Shown here: one piece after another, positions 1 through 5,959 of the stretch
Numbering within the stretch: the first letter of the stretch is position 1
Layout of the letters: every line of letters starts with the position of its first letter
NCBI GenBank assembly: GCA_947302945.1
Contig: CAMYWZ010000063.1
Span: forward strand, 1-6,487
From: an uncultured Bacillota bacterium
GTDB lineage: Bacteria; Bacillota; Clostridia; Peptostreptococcales; Anaerovoracaceae
Direction of reading: 5' to 3'
Length of the DNA stretch: 6,487 nucleotides
The notes under the pieces: generated by a model
Database searches by the model: none
What the model saw: only the letters and a program-made list of their open reading frames with translations
Told to the model about the DNA's origin: nothing
Made by a program: the position numbers and the translations under genes

Positions 1-41
1 TTCTTCCCTTTGTAAAGGCTGAGATCAAAACAGTTTCCCAT
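1..41 (-). CDS. rfbG: CDP-glucose 4,6-dehydratase, N-terminal fragment (cut by window edge)
   Basis: Reading the minus strand from 41, an ATG opens a frame encoding MGNCFDLSLYKGK before the window ends, so only 13 codons are visible. The ATG lies one base after the rfbF TGA stop, and a GGGAAG Shine-Dalgarno-like sequence (53-48) sits 6 nt upstream. CDP-glucose 4,6-dehydratases typically begin with a short segment ending in W/Y-x-G-K, directly before the Rossmann motif VTGHTGFKG; the YKGK here fits that position. The family removes water from CDP-glucose to give CDP-4-keto-6-deoxyglucose, the step after RfbF, and rfbF and rfbG are usually adjacent. The assignment rests on this context and a 13-residue match; no catalytic residue is visible. 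Another gene starting here is possible but less likely. Confidence 0.72.
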   Translation of the reverse strand, partial: MGNCFDLSLYKGK

Positions 42-42
42 A

Positions 43-825
43 TCAGTCTTCCCATTTCTTCCAGGGAGCTTTCCCTGCCTGAAGCAGTTTTTCAAGCATA
101 TCCTTTTCCCTTACGTTGTCCATGCACTGCCAGAAGCCTCTGTGCATGTAGGACATGAGCTGTCCGTCCTTAGCCAGATTCTCCAGCGGTTCTCTCTCAA
201 GCACCGTATTGTCGCCCTCTATGTAATCGAAAACCTCGGGGTTAAAGACCATGAAGCCCGCGTTTATGGGCGCTCCGTCCGAGATCTTCTTCTCGCGGAA
301 GGACTTGACCGCGTTGTCTCCGCCTATGTCCAGCACGCCCTTTGACTGATCCTGAAGGACAGCCGTCAGAGTAGCTATCTTGCCGTGGCTCTTGTGGTAC
401 TCTATGAGCTTGTTTATATCAACGTCGCAGACGCCGTCGCCGTAGGTCATCATGAAAGGCTCGTTGCCCACGTACTTCTGTATGCGCTTGATCCTGCCGC
501 CGGTCATGGTGTTAAGGCCCGTGTCCACCACGGTGACCCTCCACTGCTCCGTATGGCAGTCGTGGATGATTATCTTTTCCTCTTTGTCGCGGTAATCAAA
601 GGTAACATCGCTGCAGTTGAGGAAGTAATCCGCGAACCATTCCTTTATGGCATGCTGCTTGTACCCTGCGCAGATGATGACGTCGTTGTGGCCGTAATAC
701 GAATAACTCTTCATGATGTGCCAGAGTATGGGCATTCCGCCTATTTCGACCAGAGGCTTTGGTTTAAAGATCGATTCTTCAGAGATGCGGGTGCCGAAGC
801 CCCCGGCGAGTAAAACTGTCTTCAT
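43..825 (-). CDS. rfbF: Glucose-1-phosphate cytidylyltransferase
   Basis: This cytoplasmic enzyme converts CTP and glucose-1-phosphate to CDP-glucose and pyrophosphate, the entry step to CDP-6-deoxyhexoses. The 260-residue product matches the usual length (about 257). It shows the nucleotidyltransferase signature LAGGFGTRISEES (residues 6-18), the sugar-phosphate-binding stretch KPKPLVEIGGMPILWHIMK (21-39), the metal-binding YGDGVCDVDI (128-137, with D130), a GFMVFNP segment in the middle of the C-terminal half, and the family's closing KAPWKKWE. The SEES loop and the whole-length resemblance to Salmonella RfbF separate it from glucose-1-phosphate thymidylyl- or uridylyltransferases. The start ATG overlaps the flippase stop in an ATGA, with AGGAG just upstream, so translation is probably coupled. 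The gene looks intact. Its presence shows that the glycan made here probably contains a CDP-derived sugar; which one depends on genes left of the window. Confidence 0.96.
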   Translation of the reverse strand: MKTVLLAGGFGTRISEESIFKPKPLVEIGGMPILWHIMKSYSYYGHNDVIICAGYKQHAIKEWFADYFLNCSDVTFDYRDKEEKIIIHDCHTEQWRVTVVDTGLNTMTGGRIKRIQKYVGNEPFMMTYGDGVCDVDINKLIEYHKSHGKIATLTAVLQDQSKGVLDIGGDNAVKSFREKKISDGAPINAGFMVFNPEVFDYIEGDNTVLEREPLENLAKDGQLMSYMHRGFWQCMDNVREKDMLEKLLQAGKAPWKKWED

Positions 826-2279
826 TGCTCTCCTCTTTTCTTTATCTTTGAAACTGCCATTTCGGCAAATCCCATAAAAAACTCATTCTTGCTGACGACC
901 ATGACCGCGATGTACCAGATGACGCTGAGCGCCACCGTGACCAGGGTGATCAGCCAGGCTTCCGTCAGCAAAAGCTGCGCGGCTATGCCTATCGCCAGTA
1001 TGCCTGCACATCCGATCAGCGGGCCGGTGAGCATGCTCCTAAGGCCCTCTATCCTGATGTTTTTATCCATGAACACGAAGCCGCATATCATCCCGAAAAG
1101 CTCGGAAAGAAACGTCGTGAATGCTGCCGCGTAAAGCCCCCACTTCGGTATGAGTATGAAGTTCAGGACTATATTGATCAGCGCCGAAACTACCGATATT
1201 TTCAGGGACAGATCCTCCCTGCCCGCCGGTATGAAGGAATTGTTCCCTATCCATCCTCCTATGAACGAGCAGAGCATGGCTGCCGAAAGTATCCTCAGAG
1301 CCAGACCCGCGCCTGCGTAAGCCTCGCCTGCCATGAAGACTATGATCTGCGGCCCTATTACTTCCAGCCCGAATATGCACGGGAGCCCAAGCACCAGGAT
1401 GAAGTTCAGCGAATACTTCATCAGCTTGCCTATCTCCTTGTAATCCTTGCCCGCAAAATAGTACGAGAGCTTAGGCAGCACCACCAGCGAGATGGATGCT
1501 ATCGTAGTGTTCACTATCGTGTATATGCGGACCGCCGTGCTGTACAGACCGGTCTCGTAATCCCCTTTTATCAGGCCGAGTATCGTCATGTCCGAATTGA
1601 CGTATATGGTCTGCGACAGGATCAGCGAGAACATCAGCACTATGGAGCGAAGATGCTTTTTCATGCCCATGCTGAGGGTGAACCTTATCCTGCAGAAGCG
1701 CCTTCTGTACAGTATGTTCGCTATGTGGGCGCCGCTTGAGGACAGGACGGATATCATGGCGTATTTTATGTAGTCTTCCGGCCTGCGCACGAATATGAAC
1801 ATCAGCGCCAGCGAGACGGCCTGCATTATCATCGTCCTTATGGCGATGAACCTGAAGTCCTCCATCGCCGTGTTGATCCATTCCGCGCCGAGCGTCGAGA
1901 ACAGTATCACCGAGCTCTGGATGCATATCAGCAGGCGGTACTCATCCAGCTTTCTGGCAAACAGGAACGTTACCAGCAGCGCAAAGTACGACACCGCGGT
2001 CGACACGATATTGATCGAAAAGATCTGGCTCGCGGTCTCTTCCAGCGCAGCTTTGTCCTCCCTGAGCCTTGCGCACTCGCGTACGGCGTAGGTGCTTATC
2101 CCCAAAGAGGCGATCAGGGTGAAATAGCTGACGATGGAGCTGCCGAAGCCTATCTTTCCGACGTTCTCCGTCATCAGGACCCTGGTCGTGTACGGGAAAG
2201 TTATAAGCGGGTAAACGACGCTTAAGACTGACTTGATCGTATTGAAAATGGTGTTGTTTTTTACGCTGTTCTTCGACAT
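822..2279 (-). CDS. wzx: Wzx-type polysaccharide flippase (MOP/MATE superfamily)
   Basis: A 485-residue, very hydrophobic protein of the polysaccharide transporter branch of the MOP superfamily, which flips undecaprenyl-pyrophosphate-linked repeat units across the cytoplasmic membrane. The N-terminus has the family pattern: a short polar start, PLITFPYTTRVL (24-35), GKIGF (41-45), then SYFTLIASLGISTYAVRE (51-68). GAEWINTAMEDFRFI (131-145) matches the conserved loop that often reads D/E-W-F-x-x-x-x-E-D/K-F/Y. Many hydrophobic stretches follow to near the C-terminus, consistent with about 12-14 helices, and the protein ends in a basic tail (KIKKRGEQ). Length is normal for Wzx (400-500). The ATG is 6 nt after the preceding TAG stop, and its Shine-Dalgarno-like AGGAAG overlaps that stop. 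A teichuronic-acid or exopolysaccharide exporter of the same superfamily is the alternative; the substrate cannot be read from sequence. Confidence 0.92.
   Translation of the reverse strand: MSKNSVKNNTIFNTIKSVLSVVYPLITFPYTTRVLMTENVGKIGFGSSIVSYFTLIASLGISTYAVRECARLREDKAALEETASQIFSINIVSTAVSYFALLVTFLFARKLDEYRLLICIQSSVILFSTLGAEWINTAMEDFRFIAIRTMIMQAVSLALMFIFVRRPEDYIKYAMISVLSSSGAHIANILYRRRFCRIRFTLSMGMKKHLRSIVLMFSLILSQTIYVNSDMTILGLIKGDYETGLYSTAVRIYTIVNTTIASISLVVLPKLSYYFAGKDYKEIGKLMKYSLNFILVLGLPCIFGLEVIGPQIIVFMAGEAYAGAGLALRILSAAMLCSFIGGWIGNNSFIPAGREDLSLKISVVSALINIVLNFILIPKWGLYAAAFTTFLSELFGMICGFVFMDKNIRIEGLRSMLTGPLIGCAGILAIGIAAQLLLTEAWLITLVTVALSVIWYIAVMVVSKNEFFMGFAEMAVSKIKKRGEQ
830..834 (-). promoter_or_regulatory. 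Ribosome binding site of rfbF
   Basis: AGGAG within a purine-rich run (GAAAAGAGGAGAGCA) ends 4 nt before the rfbF ATG at 825. It lies inside the last codons of the flippase gene. It supports the start that gives the ATGA stop/start overlap and the conserved MKTVLLAGG N-terminus. Confidence 0.75.
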
Positions 2280-2285
2280 TGCTTC

Positions 2286-3230
2286 CTATCGCATACCGAT
2301 CAGCCGCTTGATCTTTTGCCTCAGCCGGATCGAAGCGATCTCTCTTTTGTATTCTTTTTCGAACTCCTTAAAGTACGGAGCGTCTCTGTACTCGCCGAAG
2401 ACCAGTTCCTTAAGATTCTCTTCCGGAGAGTACTCCATGCTGTCAGTCCCGATCTCCCACTGGACGATGAATCCGAGGAAGAACCAGAGCAGGTCTTTCC
2501 TGATCTGCTCGTACTGCAGCTCGGTTATATGCGGGCCCACATAGGGCCTTAGCAGCGACAGAAAGTTCGTGTAGAACACCCTGTGCATTCCGTAGCTGAT
2601 GTTCTTCTTTTCGACCTCCATCACCTCGCCTATCTTGTCGTCTATAACGACGCAGCTGTTTTTTGAGCTGCCAAGTTCGTACAGCTTTTTTACCTGCCAG
2701 AGGTTCAGTTCGGTACCGGACATGTCCTCGGCAAGGCCTTCGCAGTCGTCCTCCCAGATGGTGAAGGCGGCGATCCAGGTGGCCCAGTAACCTGCTCTGA
2801 CGCAGAGGTCCGAGAAGCTGACTGTCTCATCTTTTCCGCCGGGACAGTAACCGTTCGAGAAAAAGAGCACGGGCTTTGAGTCCATGTATTTTTCTGTCTT
2901 TTCGCACATGAAGGCGAGCGAGCCGCCATAGTGCCTGAAAGTATCGTTGTTGAGCCTTCTTAAGAGGCCTGTGCCGCGGCTTAAGGCCAGGGGAAAGTTC
3001 CTGTCCCTGACGTTCTCGGCGTTTCTGAAGTAGCGTAGCCCGGGGTATTTCTGCAGGTACTCTTCGCAAAGCGCCTGCGTGCCGTCCGTGGACGCGTTGT
3101 CGCTTATGACTATCTCCACCCTGCCGCATGCGAATTCGGGCTGGACCACCAAAGAATCCAGCGTTTCCTTCAGCAGTCCGGACCTGTTGTAAGTCGGTAT
3201 GCATATGCTCAGCAGCGGCTTTGTTTCCAT
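2286..3230 (-). CDS. Family 2 glycosyltransferase with atypical DXD region
   Basis: The 314-residue product starts with the GT-A signature LLSICIPTYNR (6-16) and has the nucleotide-binding VEIVISDNASTDGT (38-51). It is therefore a family 2 (inverting, nucleotide-sugar-dependent) glycosyltransferase, probably acting at the cytoplasmic face of the membrane. Where most GT2 enzymes have DXD or DDD, this protein has RLNNDTF (92-98), so N94-N95-D96 takes that place. I recall similar N-D-T/N variants in the subgroup around abequosyltransferases, whose substrates are CDP-sugars; with rfbFG next door, a CDP-sugar donor is a reasonable but unproven guess. No obvious membrane helix; the last 50 or so residues are charged and end in basic KIKRLIGMR, which could aid membrane association. 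The ATG lies 14 nt after the acetyltransferase stop, with GGGAAAG upstream. No frameshift seen. Acceptor and linkage are unknown. Confidence 0.88.
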   Translation of the reverse strand: METKPLLSICIPTYNRSGLLKETLDSLVVQPEFACGRVEIVISDNASTDGTQALCEEYLQKYPGLRYFRNAENVRDRNFPLALSRGTGLLRRLNNDTFRHYGGSLAFMCEKTEKYMDSKPVLFFSNGYCPGGKDETVSFSDLCVRAGYWATWIAAFTIWEDDCEGLAEDMSGTELNLWQVKKLYELGSSKNSCVVIDDKIGEVMEVEKKNISYGMHRVFYTNFLSLLRPYVGPHITELQYEQIRKDLLWFFLGFIVQWEIGTDSMEYSPEENLKELVFGEYRDAPYFKEFEKEYKREIASIRLRQKIKRLIGMR

Positions 3231-3244
3231 GTATCTTTCCCGGG

Positions 3245-3871
3245 TCAGTCCCCGTTGATCTTTCTTACTATCTCTTCCGCGTTTTCTTCCGTGACCTTCG
3301 TGTAAAGCTCCGGAAGGATCTTCTCCGCCCGCTCTTTTGTAAGGCGGCTGTAATCGATCTTAAGAAGCTTTTCTATGACGCTTTCCGAAAAACGGTATCT
3401 TATGACCTTCGCGGGGACTCCGCCGGCTATCGCGTACGGCGGAACGTCCTTTGACACAACGGCTCCGGCCGCGATGACAGCGCCCCGGCCTATCGTGACT
3501 CCGGAAAGGATCACAGCGTTCTGCCCTATCCAAACGTCGTCTCCGACAGTTATATCCCCTCTTGAGGTGGCCTCCGCCACGTCCATCCCGAGGCACTTGA
3601 TCTTGAACGGGAAGGTGGAGACCATGTCGGTCGGATGGTCTCCGCTCAGGACAAAGGTGACTCCCGAGGCTATGGAACAGAAGCTTCCTATCCTGAGCTT
3701 CTCTGTTTTTCTGAAGTCTATGACGGTAAGGTCCCCGTAGGTGAAGTTGCCGACCTCCACGCTGCCGAAATCGAAGCCGTTGACCGGGTTCGTCGTGTTG
3801 TGTGGGTTCCTCTGCCTCCATTCCTTCCGTCTTTTCTGCCTGTTAAGATATCCTGTGATGGAACTAAGCAT
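3245..3871 (-). CDS. Left-handed beta-helix (hexapeptide) acetyltransferase, XAT/CatB-like
   Basis: The 208-residue product has hexapeptide repeats typical of a trimeric left-handed beta-helix acetyl-CoA transferase: scattered I/V-G-x-x-x repeats around 38-75 and a clear run from ITVGDDVWIGQNAVI through VTIGRGAVIAAGAVV (107-139), closing with DVPPYAIAGGVPAKVIRYRF (142-161). SGDHPTDMVSTFPF (76-89) matches the excursion loop of the xenobiotic acetyltransferase fold; H79 sits where the catalytic histidine is found. A charged helical tail follows. In a glycan operon it most likely O- or N-acetylates a sugar of the repeat unit or a precursor. The start overlaps the stop of the upstream WbsX-like gene by 8 nt (ATGCTTAG), and only a weak purine-rich site precedes it, so it probably depends on translational coupling. 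The exact acceptor is not readable. Confidence 0.9.
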   Translation of the reverse strand: MLSSITGYLNRQKRRKEWRQRNPHNTTNPVNGFDFGSVEVGNFTYGDLTVIDFRKTEKLRIGSFCSIASGVTFVLSGDHPTDMVSTFPFKIKCLGMDVAEATSRGDITVGDDVWIGQNAVILSGVTIGRGAVIAAGAVVSKDVPPYAIAGGVPAKVIRYRFSESVIEKLLKIDYSRLTKERAEKILPELYTKVTEENAEEIVRKINGD

Positions 3872-4946
3872 TTTCTGTCTTCTCTTTCCAGTCTCTTATC
3901 CACTCCAGGAAGGAGTGACCGTACTCTTCCGTGGGCTCTACCGTCATGGACTCGGCCCATTCGTTCCAGGCGTTGAGGAAGACGTATTCCTCGCCGGCAA
4001 GGCGGTCCATGAGTTTTTCGAACATCTCCCTTGAGGGAGGCGTGATGACGTAGCCGCGCTTTCCGTGCCTTGAGGTGTTGTCGAAGCCGAAATGCACTCC
4101 GTGGACTACGGAACCGTCGAAGGGCTCCTTGGCGAGTTCCTGCTTTATGAGATCGTCGCCCTTAAGGACGTGGAACGGCGTGTTTGCTGGATCCGCCATA
4201 GCCTTGAAGTGGCAGTACACCCGCAGCGGCAGGTTCTTAAGCGTCCTCCAGTATATGCCCCTGGAGACCGTCGGCTCCCTTAAAAACAGGGCTTTCGTCT
4301 GCGCGGCGGCGTTTGCCGCGAACTCCGCGAACTCATCTGGATACGCGGCTCCGCTGAAAGTTTCTATCAGGTACAGGCCGCCGAAGCCTTCCTCTTTGCA
4401 GCGCTTCTCGAAGTAGCTGAAAAGCTCCTTTTTCTCCGGGAAACCCGGGTCGAAGACCATCAGCAGCGGGCAGCCGTCCTTCTTTTCGTAGCGGCTGTCC
4501 TTAAAGAACGGCAGCAGGTAACGGAAGTGCTCTTCCCACTCCTTCGGGCCGCCGTAGGTCTGCTTCTGAAGGACCTCCCTTGAACCCTTCCAGGCTCTGT
4601 TCCAGTCGTGATTGGCCCAGCAGAAGAAGAAGTTCTGGGGGATCTCCGGATGCGCCAGAAGGTTCTCGGCAGGCTTTTCCAGAAGCTTTTTGCCGCAGAA
4701 ATAGTAGTGATAGTATATGAGGCCGTCAACGCGGTAGTCCTGCATCAGCCTGGTCTGCCATTTGACAGTTTCAATGTCCAGAAGGTCATAGTAGTTGCCT
4801 CCCAGGGGGTGCAGGGGCTGGACGTGGCCTTTGAAGAGCGGTTGCGCCTTTCTGACGTTGGTCCACTCTGTAAAGCCTTTGCCCCACCACTCGTCGTTTT
4901 CGGGTATCTCATGAAATTGAGGAAGGAAGAACGCGAACAGTTTCAC
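3864..4946 (-). CDS. WbsX-family (GH99-like) polysaccharide biosynthesis protein
   Basis: The 360-residue product matches the WbsX family seen in O-antigen and capsule loci, related to GH99/GH71 glycoside hydrolases (TIM-barrel fold). Landmarks: FFLPQFHEIPENDEWWGKGF (6-25) with TEWTNVRKAQPLF after it, VDGLIYYHYYF (73-83), FFCWANHDWNRAWKG (107-121), and FLNAWNEWAESMTVEP (323-338), near the C-terminus as usual. The E-W-x-E pair (E329, E332) resembles the two catalytic glutamates of GH99 enzymes. No signal peptide or membrane helix is visible, so it should be cytoplasmic. Such proteins are often called glycosyltransferases, but their reaction is not well established. The second motif has H113 where many relatives have E (CWANE). 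The gene begins with GTG, overlapping the upstream stop as GTGA, with a strong AAGGAG site. Intact. Confidence 0.9.
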   Translation of the reverse strand: MKLFAFFLPQFHEIPENDEWWGKGFTEWTNVRKAQPLFKGHVQPLHPLGGNYYDLLDIETVKWQTRLMQDYRVDGLIYYHYYFCGKKLLEKPAENLLAHPEIPQNFFFCWANHDWNRAWKGSREVLQKQTYGGPKEWEEHFRYLLPFFKDSRYEKKDGCPLLMVFDPGFPEKKELFSYFEKRCKEEGFGGLYLIETFSGAAYPDEFAEFAANAAAQTKALFLREPTVSRGIYWRTLKNLPLRVYCHFKAMADPANTPFHVLKGDDLIKQELAKEPFDGSVVHGVHFGFDNTSRHGKRGYVITPPSREMFEKLMDRLAGEEYVFLNAWNEWAESMTVEPTEEYGHSFLEWIRDWKEKTENA

Positions 4947-5794
4947 TTCAGCTTCTCCTTCGCCCAGACGCTGAGCTTGTGCACAAAGGGTATGCGGCTT
5001 AGCTTGCTGATGAAGCTGAGGCTCTTGCGCATGGCGTTGTTCTCCTGCTCCAGCCAGGCCACTTCCTTGCGCAGCTCATCGACGTATTCGTGGATGTGAG
5101 CGTCGTACAGGGCTTTGTGCTTTTCGAATATGAACGCGTTAACATCGGCCACAGCTTCGGAGTCCTGCGCAAATTCGGTGTTCCGGGAGACCGGCTTCTG
5201 ACGGTAGAAGAACAGGACTTCGTCGATCTGATAAACTTCGCGGCCGAGCTCTAGAAGCGAGAGCCAGAAATCGTAGTCTTCGATGCCTGCCTTAAGCTCC
5301 TCCGAAAAGCCGCCGACCGCCTGCCAGTCCGCTTTGGAAAACAGCGACGTGACAAAGATCTGGCCCCTTACGAGCATGCGGCCTATGCTGAAATCCCCAA
5401 GATCCCAGGGGCCGCTCCGCTCGCCGAAAAGTTCCGCCTTGCAGTAGACTATGCCGACGTTTTCGTGCTCTTCGTAGGCTTTGACGGCCTTTTCTATGTA
5501 CGTGGGCGCGATCTTGTCGTCCGAATCCAGAGGCAGGATGTATCTGCCCTTCGCGGCTTCGATCCCCTTGTTTCTGGCTGCCGCCGGACCGCCGTGATCC
5601 GCGTACAAGACACGGATGCCGTCCTCTTCTGCCAGCGCCTTTAGGGACGCCAGCAGCTCCCTGTCGTCCGAGCCGTCATCAACGATGATCAGCTCCACGA
5701 AAGGATAAGTCTGGGCTTTGACCGAATCTATGGCCTCTTTTATGTATTTTCCGTCGTTGTAGCATGGCATGACCACGCTGACATACTCGTTCAT
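4943..5794 (-). CDS. Family 2 glycosyltransferase (GT-A fold), first gene of the operon
   Basis: The 283-residue product has every GT2 hallmark: VSVVMPCYNDG at the start (5-15), ELIIVDDGSDD (34-44), GPAAARNKGIEAAKG (69-83), the metal/nucleotide-binding LDSDD (89-93), and GGFSEELKAGIEDYDFW (161-177), whose E172-D173 is the usual catalytic-base position. It should transfer a sugar from a nucleotide donor to a lipid-linked acceptor on the cytoplasmic side. After the catalytic domain comes a heptad-like charged helix (about 236-257, YVDELRKEVAWLEQENNAMRKS), a likely short coiled coil, then a basic amphipathic end (KLSRIPFVHKLSVWAKEKLK) that could touch the membrane. The ATG has CGGAG 6 nt upstream. 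It follows the predicted promoter by about 40 nt, so it is probably the first gene of the transcript. Donor and acceptor cannot be assigned from sequence. Confidence 0.93.
   Translation of the reverse strand: MNEYVSVVMPCYNDGKYIKEAIDSVKAQTYPFVELIIVDDGSDDRELLASLKALAEEDGIRVLYADHGGPAAARNKGIEAAKGRYILPLDSDDKIAPTYIEKAVKAYEEHENVGIVYCKAELFGERSGPWDLGDFSIGRMLVRGQIFVTSLFSKADWQAVGGFSEELKAGIEDYDFWLSLLELGREVYQIDEVLFFYRQKPVSRNTEFAQDSEAVADVNAFIFEKHKALYDAHIHEYVDELRKEVAWLEQENNAMRKSLSFISKLSRIPFVHKLSVWAKEKLK
4955..4960 (-). promoter_or_regulatory. Ribosome binding site that supports the GTG start of the WbsX-family gene
   Basis: AAGGAG lies 8 nt upstream of the GTG at 4946-4944, inside the 3' end of the preceding glycosyltransferase gene. 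The conserved family N-terminus (K-L-F-A-F-F-L-P-Q-F-H) begins directly at this GTG, and no ATG is better placed, so GTG is the likely initiator. Confidence 0.8.
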
Positions 5795-5800
5795 CCGCGT

Positions 5801-5805
5801 CTCCG
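5801..5805 (-). promoter_or_regulatory. Ribosome binding site of the first operon gene
   Basis: CGGAG is placed 6 nt before the ATG at 5794. It fixes the start of the first glycosyltransferase and shows that the leader between the predicted transcription start (about 5834) and the gene is only about 40 nt, too short for a riboswitch of known type. Confidence 0.65.
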
Positions 5806-5840
5806 TTCACACAGGACATAGTAATCCAATTATTCAGATT

Positions 5841-5869
5841 ATTATACATCAAATGGATATAAAGTTCAA
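5841..5869 (-). promoter_or_regulatory. Sigma-70/sigma-A-type promoter of the polysaccharide operon
   Basis: On the minus strand, TTGAAC (5869-5864; four of six consensus bases) and a perfect TATAAT (5846-5841) are separated by exactly 17 nt. Transcription would begin near 5834, about 40 nt before the first glycosyltransferase. The stretch around it is clearly more AT-rich than the flanking genes. It lies just downstream of the nagB terminator, as expected for the start of an independent transcription unit. No convincing activator or repressor site is visible, so basal housekeeping expression is the simplest reading. Confidence 0.8.
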
Positions 5870-5894
5870 TATAAATGACACATGCGGACCGCGC

Positions 5895-5929
5895 AAAACA
5901 AAAGGCGGAGAGGTACAGCCCTCTCCGCC
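5895..5929 (-). terminator. Rho-independent terminator after nagB
   Basis: On the minus strand, GGCGGAGAGG (5929-5920) pairs perfectly with CCTCTCCGCC (5913-5904) around a 6-nt loop, giving a 10-bp GC-rich stem, followed at once by TTTTGTTTT (5903-5895). It starts 30 nt after the nagB stop codon. On the plus strand the stem is not followed by a T-run, so termination is directional. It separates nagB from the polysaccharide operon. Confidence 0.95.
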
Positions 5930-5959
5930 GGGAAGTGCCTTATTCAGCTTGGGCAGGCC

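Larger units (their letters stand above)
1..5834 (-). other. Predicted polysaccharide-biosynthesis transcription unit (continues left of window)
   Basis: From the promoter near 5834 the six complete genes and the start of a seventh follow without room for another promoter or terminator. Junctions in order are: 4-nt overlap (GTGA), 8-nt overlap, 14-nt gap, 6-nt gap, 4-nt overlap (ATGA), 1-nt gap. No stem-loop with a T-run is seen at any of these junctions. Contents (two glycosyltransferases, WbsX, acetyltransferase, flippase, CDP-glucose synthesis) mark part of a Wzx/Wzy-type glycan locus, although no Wzy is visible. Confidence 0.82.

Noticed and set aside
385..813. Plus-strand open frame of 142 codons opposite rfbF, and similar plus-strand frames across the window
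   Set aside because: They lie wholly opposite well-supported genes, their translations resemble no family, and they lack convincing ribosome sites; they arise from the composition of the real coding strand.
2827..3204. Minus-strand alternative frame of 125 codons within the second glycosyltransferase, considered as a sign of a frameshift
   Set aside because: The main frame is continuous and keeps the GT2 motifs in order; the alternative frame is Arg/His-rich, as expected of a shifted frame.
3245..3871. Antibiotic resistance acetyltransferase (CatB/Vat type)
   Set aside because: The fold and catalytic histidine are shared, but the gene is embedded and translationally coupled in a glycan operon, so sugar acetylation is much more likely.
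5822..5841. Inverted repeat TAATC-10 nt-GATTA around the predicted transcription start
   Set aside because: The arms are only 5 bp in AT-rich sequence and do not extend; chance is the simplest explanation, so no operator is called.
5904..5929. Bidirectional terminator
   Set aside because: The stem is followed by a T-run only on the minus strand; on the plus strand GGGAAGTG follows.
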